A stretch of DNA of 64,000 nt, from contig NZ_CP099567.1 in the NCBI RefSeq assembly GCF_022530855.2, positions 1,984,001-2,048,000 on the forward strand, in the 5' to 3' direction. Under the pieces are notes generated by a model. That model had not been told where the DNA came from, searched no databases, and saw only the letters and a list, made by a program, of their open reading frames with translations. Positions 47,425-57,857 of the stretch are shown here, piece by piece. The DNA is from Candidatus Vondammii sp. HM_W22 (lineage in GTDB: Bacteria; Pseudomonadota; Gammaproteobacteria; Chromatiales; Chromatiaceae). Both the position numbers and the translations under genes were made by a program. Each line of letters starts with the position of its first letter. Position 1 is the first letter of the stretch.

Positions 47425-47603
47425 AGCAAGCGTACCTCCCGAACAGAATTCCCGGATACCCAATCTGCTATTCCTCAGGCGACAGAAGATAGCACGCTTC
47501 TTCTCACAGCTTCACCTGGAAAATTAGATTTGATTCTGGTACCAATGTCTAATGATGGTGAGGGCTAACAGAGTATAATTCAACTGTCGGTGCAAATATT
47601 TAA

Positions 47604-47635
47604 CCCATGAGCTGCAATTGTTTGCTGCTCATGGG
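47604..47635 (-). terminator. Terminator-like hairpin after clpX
   Basis: CCCATGAGC and GCTCATGGG form a 9-bp stem, 9 nt after the clpX stop. On the minus strand it is followed by TTAAATATTT, a weak T-tract. It suggests that lon has its own promoter. Confidence 0.65.
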
Positions 47636-47643
47636 AGGCCGAA

Positions 47644-48924
47644 TCAATCCGACGATGCCACGAGCTTCTTCTCGCCACCATCGTAGATAACATAGGGATC
47701 GTTCTCGCCAGTGATCACGGCACCATCAACAACAATTTTACTCACGTTTTCCATAGATGGCAGGTCGTACATGGTGTCGAGCAGAACCTGCTCCAAGATA
47801 GTGCGCAAACCGCGGGCACCCGTTTTACGCTCCATCGCCTTGACGGCAATTGCACTCAAGGCACCATCACGGAATTCAAGCCTGCAATCTTCCATCTCAA
47901 ACAGACGCTTATACTGCTCTACCAATGCATTCTTAGGCTCAGTAAGAATCTGTACCAGCGCATCCTCATCAAGCTCTTCCAGCGTAGCAACGACCGGCAG
48001 ACGCCCAACAAACTCTGGAATCAGGCCATAACGAATCAGATCCTCCGGTTCCACACCGGTCAGAATCTCACCAACCTTGCTGATTTCATCTTTGCTGTGA
48101 ACTTCAGCGGCGAAACCGATCCCACCCTTCTCAGAGCGATCGCGAATCACCGTCTCAAGGCCGGCGAAGGCACCGCCGACCACAAACAGGATATTCGAGG
48201 TATCCACCTGCAGAAACTCCTGCTGGGGATGCTTGCGCCCACCCTGGGGGGGAACGGATGCCACGGTGCCCTCGATCAGCTTTAGCAATGCCTGTTGCAC
48301 ACCTTCACCCGATACATCCCGAGTGATTGATGGGTTGTCTGATTTCCGGGAAATTTTGTCAATTTCGTCTATATAGACGATGCCAGTCTCGGCTTTTTCA
48401 ACATCGTAATCGCACTTTTGTAGCAGTTTCTGGATAATATTTTCAACATCCTCACCCACATAACCCGCTTCAGTGAGCGTGGTTGCATCCGCTATGGTGA
48501 AAGGGACATCAAGCATTCTCGCCAGAGTCTCAGCCAACAGTGTTTTTCCTGAACCGGTAGGGCCAATCAGCAGGATATTGCTTTTGGCAATCTCAATCTC
48601 TACATCACTACCCTCGTTACTGCTACCCAGCCGTTTGTAGTGGTTATACACAGCAACCGACAGCACTTTTTTGGCGCGCACCTGACCGACCACATACTGA
48701 TCCAGCATGCTGTTGAGTTCATGGGGATTAGGTAGCGTATTGACCGTATCGCCACTGGTCTCTTCCATCTCTTCACGAATAACATCGTTACACAGCTCGA
48801 CACACTCGTCACATATAAAGACGGAGGGCCCTGCGATCAGCTTGCGTACTTCATGCTGACTCTTCCCGCAGAAAGAGCAATAGAGCAGCTTGCCATCATC
48901 ACCCTTGATCTTGTCATCACTCAT
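47644..48924 (-). CDS. clpX: ClpXP ATPase and unfoldase subunit ClpX
   Basis: Unfolds substrates and feeds them to ClpP. The 426-residue product has an N-terminal zinc domain ([11 protein letters not shown] then CDECVELC), Walker [13 protein letters not shown] (about 120), Walker [10 protein letters not shown] and the ClpP-docking IGF loop ([10 protein letters not shown]). The AAA+ small domain includes [11 protein letters not shown]. The start is the ATG of MSDDKIKG (48924), where family similarity begins. It is downstream of clpP with a 166-bp gap. Confidence 0.97.
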   Translation of the reverse strand: MSDDKIKGDDGKLLYCSFCGKSQHEVRKLIAGPSVFICDECVELCNDVIREEMEETSGDTVNTLPNPHELNSMLDQYVVGQVRAKKVLSVAVYNHYKRLGSSNEGSDVEIEIAKSNILLIGPTGSGKTLLAETLARMLDVPFTIADATTLTEAGYVGEDVENIIQKLLQKCDYDVEKAETGIVYIDEIDKISRKSDNPSITRDVSGEGVQQALLKLIEGTVASVPPQGGRKHPQQEFLQVDTSNILFVVGGAFAGLETVIRDRSEKGGIGFAAEVHSKDEISKVGEILTGVEPEDLIRYGLIPEFVGRLPVVATLEELDEDALVQILTEPKNALVEQYKRLFEMEDCRLEFRDGALSAIAVKAMERKTGARGLRTILEQVLLDTMYDLPSMENVSKIVVDGAVITGENDPYVIYDGGEKKLVASSD

Positions 48925-49090
48925 AACAGGCATCCTCTCAACAGCCTTGTCGAATCTTCACAACGTTTGAGTCATATATATAAAGCCCATCGGAACCGAT
49001 TGCAACCGGTTCGCGCTATTCCACAACTACCTTTAGTTTATAGCCTGACGGACATTAACCAAGAAAAATATCGGGTTAATGTAGATGGCA

Positions 49091-49726
49091 TCAGTTCTCC
49101 GATGCAACCGCAATGCGCTGACTCAATACTTCGTCTATCAAGCCATAGGCTGCTGCTTCATCACCACTCATGAAATTATCGCGCTCGGTATCCTTCTCAA
49201 TCTCTTCTATCGGCTGCCCCGTGTGGTCCGCCAGAATCTTGTTCAGCCGTTCTCTTAGCTCGAGAATCTCCTTGGCATGGATCGCGATATCACTCGCCTG
49301 CCCCTGAAAACCACCCAACGGCTGATGGATCATCACCCGGGAATTTGGCAAACAGAAACGCTTACCGATTGCACCACCTGCCAGCAACAGTGCGCCCATA
49401 CTGGCCGCCTGCCCAATGCACATAGTACTGACATCGCAGCGGATAAATTGCATGGTATCGTAGATCGCAAGGCCGGCGCTAACGGATCCACCCGGGGAAT
49501 TGACGTAAATATGGATGTCTTTATCCGGGTTTTCAGACTCTAGAAACAGCAGCTGGGCAACAACCAAATTGGCCATATGGTCTTCCACCGGCCCAACCAG
49601 AAAGATCACCCGCTCTTTCAGCAGCCTAGAATAGATATCATAAGAGCGCTCCCCCCGTGCCGTCTGTTCGACGACCATGGGAATCAACCCGAGATTTTTT
49701 GTGTCTAATCCGCCCATATCACTCAT
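49091..49726 (-). CDS. clpP: ATP-dependent Clp protease proteolytic subunit ClpP
   Basis: A 211-residue serine peptidase. The catalytic triad regions are visible: [16 protein letters not shown] (Ser), [18 protein letters not shown] (His) and [18 protein letters not shown] (Asp). The N terminus, [25 protein letters not shown], is the conserved axial-loop segment. The start chosen is the ATG at 49726 (MSDMGGL); an in-frame ATG at 49759 is possible, and the ribosome site is weak in both cases. Assembles with ClpX. Intact. Confidence 0.95.
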   Translation of the reverse strand: MSDMGGLDTKNLGLIPMVVEQTARGERSYDIYSRLLKERVIFLVGPVEDHMANLVVAQLLFLESENPDKDIHIYVNSPGGSVSAGLAIYDTMQFIRCDVSTMCIGQAASMGALLLAGGAIGKRFCLPNSRVMIHQPLGGFQGQASDIAIHAKEILELRERLNKILADHTGQPIEEIEKDTERDNFMSGDEAAAYGLIDEVLSQRIAVASEN

Positions 49727-49925
49727 ACTCGGTAATTTCAGAGAAATCCTTAGGAACATCTGATCAATTCATAAATCGGTGTCTGATGGCTAAAATCTAC
49801 CGGCTCTGCGCTGAAAATATTGGCAACAGCCCGCCATTACCGGCAATTTTCGCCTTGATCCAGAAGATTTCAACTCATCATCCATCCGATCCAGAATTAA
49901 CCAGAGGTTCCCCCCTTAGCTAAAT

Positions 49926-51251
49926 TTATTCAACGGTTGCTTCCTTGACGGGAGGATTCATCACCTCGTCAAAGCCTGAGTCAGTATCCTCAACCTTTGC
50001 CTGCTCTAGCACCCAATCAACCAGCTGCTCTTCAACAACCACATTTTCGACACCGGCGAGCTGCTCTTTGTTGCTGTAGTAGTAATCAATCACTTCCTGG
50101 GGCGTCTCATAAGAATGTGCAAACTGCTCGACTTTGGCACGCACCCGACCGGCATCAAGCTGAATATTATTCAGCTTGATCATTTCGTGCATCACCAGCC
50201 CTAGGGCAACGCGTTTCCTGGCCTGCTCCTCAAACAGTTCAATCGGTAGATCGATATTACTGGATTGACCGCTCTGAGCCATATTTAACTTGGTCTGTTC
50301 CCGTAGTGCATTTGACTCCTGTCTAACGAGAGCCTGGGGAACCTCAATAGGATTGACCTCCAGCAGAATATCCATGACCTGCTCCTTAAGCCGGCCACGT
50401 ATATTCTCTTCCAGTTCCCTCTCCATGTTGCCACGGATCTCTTTATGCAGTGCCTCGACACCGCCTTTGGTCACGCCAAAGGCCTTCACAAATTCATCAT
50501 CGACGTCGGGCAAAACAGGTTCGGCAACCTTGGCAATCTCAACCTCAAAGGTAGCTGCCTTCCCTGCCAGCGCATCGGCTTGATAGTTTTCAGGGAAGGT
50601 AAGCTCCAGGGTCCGGTTCTCTCCTGCCTTGGCACCACGCAACCCCTCTTCAAACCCGTCGATCATATCATTGGAGCCCAGAATCAGAGGTACCCCATCA
50701 GCCGAACCACCATCAAACGCCTCACCATTGATATAGCCTTTAAAATTAATCGTTATCTGGTCATCATTTCCGGCTCCACGTTCCACATCATTCCAGGTTG
50801 CCCGCTGCTTGCGCAGCTTTTCGATCACCGCCTGTAGGTCTGCTTCAGTCACTTCAACCACAGGGCGCTTGATAATGGAACTACTCATATCATTCAGGGT
50901 AATTTCGGGCATCACCTCAAATACCGCAGCATAGGTATAAGGCATGCCTTCTTCGAGAGGCTTTTTGATAGGCTCGATAGCAGGCTCACCTGCAGGCTGC
51001 AGTTTTTCCTGGGACAGCGCCTCAAAATAGCTCGACTGGACCAGATTGCCAAAAATCTCCTGACGGACTTCACCGGTAAAACGCCTGCGTACCACCGGCA
51101 TCGGCACCTTGCCCGGGCGGAAACCATCCAGCTTAATGGTACGGGAAACCTCTTTCAGGCGTTTCTCCACTGCCTCATTGATCATCTCAGCAGGCAGCTC
51201 AACTATCATTCGACGCTCAAGCCCTTCCATCGATTCAACCGAAACTTGCAT
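49926..51251 (-). CDS. tig: Trigger factor (ribosome-associated chaperone)
   Basis: Binds nascent chains at the ribosome exit. The 441-residue product has an N-terminal ribosome-binding domain with the signature GFRPGKVPMPVVRRRF (about residues 40-55). An FKBP-type PPIase domain follows near 155-245 (DDQITINFKGYINGEAF to GKAATFEVEIAKV), with a helical C-terminal chaperone domain. The start is MQVSVES at 51251, with GAGAGG upstream; an upstream in-frame ATG at 51287 is less likely. First gene of the tig-clpPX-lon-hupB block. Confidence 0.96.
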   Translation of the reverse strand: MQVSVESMEGLERRMIVELPAEMINEAVEKRLKEVSRTIKLDGFRPGKVPMPVVRRRFTGEVRQEIFGNLVQSSYFEALSQEKLQPAGEPAIEPIKKPLEEGMPYTYAAVFEVMPEITLNDMSSSIIKRPVVEVTEADLQAVIEKLRKQRATWNDVERGAGNDDQITINFKGYINGEAFDGGSADGVPLILGSNDMIDGFEEGLRGAKAGENRTLELTFPENYQADALAGKAATFEVEIAKVAEPVLPDVDDEFVKAFGVTKGGVEALHKEIRGNMERELEENIRGRLKEQVMDILLEVNPIEVPQALVRQESNALREQTKLNMAQSGQSSNIDLPIELFEEQARKRVALGLVMHEMIKLNNIQLDAGRVRAKVEQFAHSYETPQEVIDYYYSNKEQLAGVENVVVEEQLVDWVLEQAKVEDTDSGFDEVMNPPVKEATVE

Positions 51252-51333
51252 GAAAACCTCTCTGGCGATCCGGCCGCCATCCCTCAATTATCCAATTAAC
51301 AGGATTCATCGCAACCCGCGATGGACTAAAATA

Positions 51334-51420
51334 TGGTGCGAAAGGGGAGACTTGAACTCCCACACCTTGCGGTACCAGAACCTAAATCTGGCGCGTCTAC
51401 CAATTCCGCCACTTTCGCAC
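51334..51420 (-). tRNA. tRNA-Leu (TAG)
   Basis: An 87-nt class II tRNA with acceptor GTGCGAA, anticodon stem CCAGA/TCTGG enclosing TTTAGGT (anticodon TAG), a long variable arm and encoded CCA. It sits upstream of tig on the same strand, a common gammaproteobacterial arrangement. Confidence 0.97.
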
Positions 51421-51639
51421 GCAATAGTAACAAACATCGTTGAACCAAGCTTATACCCAGACTAACCAGCCATTATACATAGTGCCACCCCTCGTTTCTA
51501 ATCGGAATCTCATCCCTCCAGAATCGATTATTTTTTGTAAGTGCTTAATATCGCCACGCAGGCGATATTAAGCTTACATTTTTTTCAGCCAAAATAGCTC
51601 TTTTAAACCATTTTACAATCAAGGGAAAAGCTTCTGTAA

Positions 51640-52470
51640 TGCAGGTATGGGGATTTTTATACTATTGTACTGGCTGCACTTCTCCTCAGCGCCCTGATCA
51701 ATTACCCCCTCTACCTGTTGCTTGGCGGCAGCATGGGCGCCGACACAAGCTGATCAATACCACTGGAAAGCTGATTGCCATACTAGGCTTTATTCTGAGG
51801 ATGTGCGTCACTTCGCCGTTGCCAACAAAAATGGCCTGGGTTGCGGACTGCCCCGCCCTTGAGTCCTTTAGAGAGCTATTAAAGAGGCTGACTGAGCGGT
51901 CTGCTGATCCTCCTCGCCCCTAGTACCGCTCTCGTCATCTTCGGGATCAGAGTCCTTGAAACCAACACCGGAGACTTGGGCCTACTGTATCAAAGCGCTA
52001 CCTGTAGCCCTCATTGGCGGGCTTCTGATCAGCTTTATCGAGGATACCTGCTTCCGCGGCGGCATTTCAGTACTATCCGCAAAAAGGGCAATTTTCTGAC
52101 CACCCTACTTCTTTCTAGCCTGTTTTATGCTGCCATGCACTTCATCAAACCACCTCCCCTCTGGGAGGCACTTTTGCCAGGAACAGCGGTCTGCAGATGT
52201 TGGCAGGCACCTTCGATCAGCTCGGGGAACTGCGCAGCTATGACTCTTTGCTGGTTATCTTTGTACTCGAGGCCTTCCTGGCACTAGTACGTGAACGCAC
52301 CGGCAAATGTCATCTAGCTCCATGCCAGCTTTATCATGGTAATCAAGACGATGAAGTCATTCACGGCCATTGCCCCCCAGAGCTCAGCCAACTTCCTTGT
52401 GGGCCATTATGACGGCATCGTAGCCCTCTCTCCGCAGCCGGCTTGTTCATCCATCTTTTACAGGCGTTTT
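51640..52470 (+). pseudogene. CPBP-family (CAAX/Abi) intramembrane metalloprotease, heavily degraded
   Basis: Translating piecewise on the plus strand gives several blocks. At 51655-51750 there is a membrane segment IVLAALLLSALINYPLYLLL. At 52005-52075 there is LIGGLLISFIEDTCFRGGIS, matching the E-E-x3-R motif region of CPBP proteases with one Glu replaced. At 52105-52155 there is LLSSLFYAAMHFIKP, the second motif with His. Stops and frame changes separate all blocks. These proteases are often linked to bacteriocin immunity or membrane maturation; this one is dead. Confidence 0.6.
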
Positions 52471-52513
52471 TCTTCTGGCACCGGCCGCTACCCAGCTGAC
52501 AAAGACAGAGATA

Positions 52514-52789
52514 TCAGGCGATCTTGAGCCGTACCACCTTCATCATCTCCATCTCGATACCAGCCACCATTTGAAGGTTGGCATAATAAGTCAGGTTGAC
52601 TCGCTGCCCGGTCAGATTCTTGTAGGCTTTTTTTCGTTTGTATTTGAATGGGACATCGCAACCCTCGATAATCAAGGTATTGACAAACCACTCTCCTCCG
52701 TCCCGTTGAACATGCGAGACAACCTTGCGGAAATCAGAGTGTATCAGGGGTTTATGTTTATCCAGTAGCTGGTCTACAGTCGATTTCAT
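52514..52789 (-). CDS. Hypothetical protein, 91 residues
   Basis: Intact frame beginning MKSTVDQLLDKHKPLIHSDF. The middle reads EWFVNTLIIEGCDVPFKYKRKK, which suggests a beta-rich fold, and the end reads MVAGIEMEMMKVVRLKIA. No signal peptide and no recognised family. Protein-like codon use and retention between two pseudogenes suggest that it is under selection. Confidence 0.6.
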   Translation of the reverse strand: MKSTVDQLLDKHKPLIHSDFRKVVSHVQRDGGEWFVNTLIIEGCDVPFKYKRKKAYKNLTGQRVNLTYYANLQMVAGIEMEMMKVVRLKIA

Positions 52790-52821
52790 CTCGAGCTCTT
52801 TAGTTGGAATTCTTTCCCTAG

Positions 52822-53830
52822 CTATTCTGATTCGAGGATATCAACCTCCCGTTCCAGTCTACCGCTTTTGCGTAACTCACGCTTAAGAATCTTTCCTGCT
52901 GCATTCTTCGGCAACGCATCCTTAAACACGACTTTTCGCAGTATTTCATGGCACCCCAGATCATCCCGGCAGAATGCCCTTACATCTGCCGCACCAAACT
53001 TCCCTTCTTTCAACACAACATAAGCCACCGCATTTTCACCATGCAGATCACTCGGCACACCCACCACGGCTGTTTCAATAATCCGGTCATCACTGGTACA
53101 GAACCTCTTGCATCATTCTGGGATAGACATTCATACCATTGGCAATCACCATATCCTTCTCCCGATCAACGATATAGAGACATAGCCATCACTAGTCCTT
53201 GTAGCCGAGATCCCCGGTACTCATCCACCCATTGAAAAAGCTCTATTCCGTCTCTTCCGGATAAATCTCAATACTCTTTCATTTCATGACATTCGGGCCG
53301 CGGACACACAACTCGCCTATCTCATCAGCTGGCAGCCAGTAGCTAGCTTCGCCGAGGATCTCTATTTCGACACCCGGTAGCGGCAAACCAACAGAAGCAG
53401 GTTTACGCTCACAGCCAATCGGATTAACGCAGATGGCAGGCGAACACCCAGTCGAACCATCACTCTCGTGAATCGGCAAATAGAAGCGCTTCTCAAACTG
53501 ACGCATCGCCCGTCTACCGGCACCACAGAATGGTTACGCAATAGCGAATGCTGGACCAATAATCTATCTGCTCAATAGAAGTTTGGCTACCAACGCCAAT
53601 CTTACGCCATGCAACAGTGGCATCAGAGTACCAACAGTAGCCGCAAGCGAGTGAAACACAGGCAACACGACTAGCAGCCTGCTCTTGCTAGGTTGGAATT
53701 GGAGTGCAGCCAAGCGCCATTGGTATTTGATGCCAGATTGTGATGAGTCAGTATGGCCCCTTTGGGCGGCCAGTGGTACCGAAAGTATAGAAAGTGGCAG
53801 CAAGATCCTCCCAGGTATCAAATGCCGGAG
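52822..53830 (-). pseudogene. Acyl-CoA ligase (AMP-binding family), C-terminal two thirds, frameshifted
   Basis: Reading from 53830 down: DTWEDLAATFYTFGTTGRPKGA, the AMP-binding P-loop (YTSGTTGxPKG in the family), then RLLVVLPVFHSLAATVGTLMPL. ASVGLPLPGVEIEILG and GELCVRGPNVMK (53506-53279) follow. The C-terminal domain has MVGVPSDLHGENAVAYVVLK and LPKNAAGKILKRELR, with the adenylation Lys, ending at 52822. Several frame breaks separate the blocks. The 5' end is at 56458-56690, beyond 2.6 kb of IS sequence. Would have activated fatty acids with CoA. Confidence 0.85.
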
Positions 53831-54843
53831 CTGGATATCGCCCCCTTAACTGCAAAAATCATCAAAACTGAAGAAGATCTCAACGAGTTTCGGCCAATGC
53901 GGGCCAAAATCACGGTCGATGCAGCACTCAACGTTGAACCGGATGATCATCTTGGCTTTGCCAAACATGAACAGTCCGAAGCGAATAATAGCTGCAACGG
54001 CACTACTGGCAAGACCTTGCAAACGGAAGATAGCCAGTTTGAACTGGATACTCCACGAGAAAGAGCGGGTAGCTTTAAACCCCGACTAGTTAAAAAGCAC
54101 CGGCATCGATTTACCTCAATGGATGACAAGATCCTCTTCTTGTATTCTCAGGGTATGGACGACCCGCGAAATCGTCACGACATTCAAGGAAATGTACGGA
54201 GCCGATGTCTCCGCCACACCCATATCCAAAGTTACTGATGCGGTTATCGAGCAGGTTGTCGAATGGCAATCTCACCCCCTGGATGCGATTCAGCCTATTG
54301 TTTATCTGGACAGCATTGTCATTAAAATCCGGCAAGACAAGAAAATGATCAACAAAGCAATTTACCCCGCTTTGGGCGTCAACCTGGAAGGCCACAAGGA
54401 ATTATCGGGGCTCTGGCTGTCGGAGAATGAGAGTGCCAAGTTCTGGCTGAACGTGCTGACAGAGCTTCAGAATCGCGGTGTGAAGGATATTTTGATTGCC
54501 TGTGTCGATGGCTTAAAAGGCTTTCCTGATGCCATCAACACGGCCTTTCCGGATACCCAGATCCAGCTCTGTATCGTGCATATGGTACGGAACTCGATGA
54601 AGTACGTGCCTTGGAAAGACTACAAGCCTGTCACGGCTGATTTGAAAAATATTTATCAGTCCATCACCGGGGAAGAAGCCTCATTGGCGCTGGATAAATT
54701 CTCTGACCGATGGGACAACAAGTACCCCCGGATCAGCCGCTCCTGGAGTGCCCATTGGCAGAATTTCAACACACTGTTCAACTACCCGGAGGACAGACGA
54801 AAAGTGATCTGCACGACCAACACCACTGAGTCGCTGAACAGCG
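53829..54843 (+). mobile_element. IS256-family type B fragment, plus orientation
   Basis: Starts within the N-terminal coding region (TEEDLNEFRPMRAK, HLGFAKHEQSEANN). It has a frame break near 54150, then the core: IVYLDSIVIKIRQDK (Asp), CVDGLKGFPDAI (Asp) and TTNTTESLNSV (Glu region), where it ends. No 5' or 3' terminus is left. It joins an inverted copy at 54837-54844. Confidence 0.85.
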
Positions 54844-55320
54844 TCAGTCACTTTGGAAATCAAGGTGGCGGAGGCATCAGCACCGTACATTTCTTTAACG
54901 GTCGTGGCGATTTCTCGTATTGTCATGCCCTGGGCATACAAGAAAATAATCTTGTCGTCCATGGAAGTAAATCGACGCTGGTGTTTTTTAACGAGTCTTG
55001 GGCTCGAAACTCCCAGCTCTGTCGCGTGGTGTATCGAGCTCGAACTGGCCAGCTTCCGTTCGGATAGTCTTACTGGCATAGCCGTTGCGGTTATTGGCAG
55101 CTTCGGACTGCTCGTGCCTTTCAAAGCCAAGATGATCATCTAACTCAGCGTTCAGTGCCGCTTCGGTCGTAATCTTGGTTAGCATCTGATGGAAGTCTTT
55201 GAGGTCGTCTTCCGTCTTGATATTTTTAGCAGCCGCATGAGCGATCGCCTGTAGTTCTTTCTAGTTCATAGTGCCTATCCTCAACCACGCTTGGGTTTAA
55301 TGATAGGCAGTTACACAGAA
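54837..55320 (-). mobile_element. IS256-family type B fragment, minus orientation, fused head-on to the plus copy
   Basis: Carries the 5' end (GTGTAACTGCCTATCATTAAA-complement near 55315, IS boundary) and the N-terminal coding region: HLGFERHEQSEAANNRNGYAS, FELDTPRDRAGSFEPK and MDDKIIFLYAQGMTIREI. It stops at SKVTDAV. The junction with the plus-strand copy is the 8-bp word AACAGCGT, present in both parents at the break points. Confidence 0.85.
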
Positions 55321-55329
55321 TTCAGGACA

Positions 55330-56457
55330 CCCTTCTTTATAGGCTCAACCCGGCATCTCCACGCTCGTTTTTCTGGCAACATCCATATACATACCTCGCT
55401 TCATCCGGCCAGCCACACCAATCGACGCATGTTGTACACTAAATTCATCATACCAATCTTCACACCGACCCTGACTTGCCCGATGCTACGCATTAGTCGA
55501 TTGGCCTGCTGGGCAAACGCGTACTCAACTTGCAAACCCAAACTCTTGATCGTTTTCGGTTTGCCTCTTGCTCCCGTTCATTCAAGAGGCGTTTGTGTGT
55601 CGACTTGCGGTGAATCTGACTGCGGTAATCGCACCCCGGTAAAGCAGACTCCTGCTCTGCACTGCGGCAAGCAGAATCGGCCCAGACACTGCCATTGGTA
55701 TTGTTCTCATCCAGCAGTTACTCGAAGACCTGGCTACCATGAACTTCAGCTGATGTTACGGCATACTTGCGAATGACCTTGTACTTCCGGTCTATGCGGA
55801 TATGATTTTTGTACCCACAGTGGGTTTTGCCATGCTTCATGGTCCAGCGGGCGTCAACATCCTTCTGGCGGCGTTTGTTATCACCCCATGTAGGGCTATC
55901 CCCGACTTTGATCTACCTATTTTCCTCTCGCGTATTACGTTGCCTGGATATTGGAACGGTAGCGGCATCTACAATCTGCCCCTTGCGAGCACTGAAGCCT
56001 GCTGCATCAATCTGGATCAACAGCTCTGAAAAGAGTTTATCAACAAGGCCTGTTCTTTCAGGCGCTCACGATATACTCAAACTGTTTTAGCATCGGGTAC
56101 CTTACCCTCCGGGCTCAGCCCAGGAAAACGACAAAAGCTATAGCGATCCCGTATTTGTAACTCTGTTTGATCATCGTTCAGATTGGATAAATGCTGCAGG
56201 ACCAACACTTTGAACATCAGTACCGCATCGTAAAGGTGGGCGCCACCTTTACTGGGATCACTGTTTTTATAAACTGAGCCCAACAATACCCGGAAAACCT
56301 CCTAGTCTGCGGTCCTTTCCAGCTTTGGCAGCGAGTCTCCCAGCTGCTCAAGGACGTCAAGTCGGTCTTGATGATCAAAAAAACTTGGTTGCATAGTTTT
56401 TACCAATGGTTGTTTGAGTTGGTTACTAATTATCGCTGATTTTAGAAGGTTTTTAGA
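55330..56457 (-). mobile_element. IS5-family relic, copy 2 (without IS1595)
   Basis: Matches the element at 17072-19290 minus the nested IS1595. N-terminal parts are at 56390-56077 (LGSVYKNSDPSKG, MFKVLVLQHLSNLNDDQT). Core remnants lie at 56060-55400 in several frames. Many stops are present, so it is older or faster decaying than copy 1. Its right end (TTTTTAGAGGCTTTC) abuts the acyl-CoA ligase N-terminal piece. Confidence 0.8.
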
Positions 56458-56690
56458 GGCTTTCTATAGACAATCTCCTTCCGGTTGAGCAGCAGGCTCA
56501 CTGGCACGACTACCGCACCAGACTTTACGATATAGGCATAAGCAATAGCAAAAGAGCCCGAGTTAATGCAGAAAAGGCCAATTCGATCCTTTTTGGTAAT
56601 CCCTTCTGCTTCCAATGAATGGATGGATGGAGACTGGCTGGTACTCACGACCGATTATCCAGAAATTCTGTAAGTGAAAGAGAAGCAGGA
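56458..56690 (-). pseudogene. Acyl-CoA ligase, N-terminal piece
   Basis: Codons LEAEGITKKDRIGLFCINS followed by SGAVVVPVSLLLNRKEIVYR. These match the beginning of AMP-binding acyl-CoA synthetases (FLEAxGIxKGDRVAL...KAGAVVVPLN). The true start is not clear, because the preceding 60 bp shift frame. The segment between this and 53830 (about 50-90 codons) is lost or replaced by IS DNA. Confidence 0.75.
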
Positions 56691-56756
56691 TAAAATCTGA
56701 TGGCGAGAAACGCAATGGAGAAAAAGAGAGTTTCAGCCGAGCCTGTAAAGTTTTCT

Positions 56757-56817
56757 GTGTAATAGCCAGAGTTAAATATATACCGCTAAGCGCTCTTCGA
56801 ACTCAATCATAAATCTA
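56757..56817 (-). mobile_element. IS256 type B 3'-end fragment
   Basis: Sixty bp matching 12201-12255 (CTGTGTAATAGCCAGAGTTA, then AAGCGCTCTTCGAACTCAAT), the last codons and terminus of type B. Cut by IS1595 at 56818. Confidence 0.8.
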
Positions 56818-57833
56818 CCTGATTACCCATAAACTTCAGCCATCCTCAGGAGACGATAAGGCATCGGTGTACGTAACGCGACGCAGAGCAATCGTTCAAT
56901 CATAGCCGGAAGATTAAACCGGCGATTAAAGCGATATTTAAACTCGGCGAGATAACGAGGTACGTGTTTTTTACGAATAGCATGAAAGGTTCCCTGCAAA
57001 GCATTCTTGATATTACCAGGCATGGTATTCAGCCATTTAAAGGTGGAGAGCTGGGTATACTTTCGCCCACCGCCAGTGACGATAGGCATATGATCACATC
57101 CAGCATCTGTAACTGCTCTGAAGCAGTAGAGCCCATCAGAAAAAACTGTGCTGCCAGCACACAGACTGGATCTGGCATATCGAGCGATCTCCGCACTCTG
57201 AAAACCGCGGAGCCGACGCAGTTGATCTTCATTGGCCTGCCGTCCTGCGTCGTCTCAACAGCTGCCACGAAAGGGATTTTATTACGAGACCCTGCCCACG
57301 CTTTCCCGGTTTCTCACCACCAATATAAGCATCATCCATCTCGATGCGACCAGCCAGTTTTTTTTGACTCTGACGTTCCATCATCACCTGCATCAGTTTG
57401 TGCTTGAGCTTCCAGGCTGTATTGTAGTTCACACCAATTTCACGGGACAGTTGCAAGGTAGAAGTACTCTTTTTACGCTGAGTCAACAAGTAGATGGCTA
57501 GAAACCACTTCTTCAACGGCCGCTTGGTGCCGTGAAAGATGGTGCCAGCAGTCAGGGAGCTTTGGTGGTGGCATTTGTGGCACTGATATATCTTACGGCT
57601 TTTGAGTTCACAACCTGTTGTGTTGCCACACTCAGGACATATATATCCGGTAGGCCAACGCAGTTGGTACAATGCTTGTTGACATTGCTCTTCAGAACCA
57701 TATTTTTCAATAAATTCGTGTAAACTAGGACCTTTTTGAAACTGCACTGTATTTTTCGGCATGATAGAAAATTCAGTGGCTTCTATTATGCAATGACCAC
57801 TGGCTCAATAGCTGAGACTAGTAGGTAATCAGG
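56818..57833 (-). mobile_element. IS1595-family element, copy 2
   Basis: Perfect terminal repeats CCTGATTACC and GGTAATCAGG. The transposase starts at 57762 and reads through the 8-T run (NYNTAWKLKHKLMQVMMERQ, MDDAYIGGEKPGKRG). It breaks at about 57293, where one base is missing compared with copy 1 (GACCCTGCCC for GACCCTCGCCC). The remainder follows in another frame (57089-56823). Flanks (TAAATCTA and TAACATTA) do not match, so no target duplication survives. Its right end is only 25 bp before the ATG of the VTT-reductase gene. Confidence 0.9.
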
Positions 57834-57857
57834 TAACATTATTAGGAGCAACTCAAC

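Noticed and set aside
54123-55067. A 314-codon plus-strand frame that looks like one transposase
   Set aside because: Its last 75 codons are antisense to an inverted IS256 copy, so it is a chimera across a junction.
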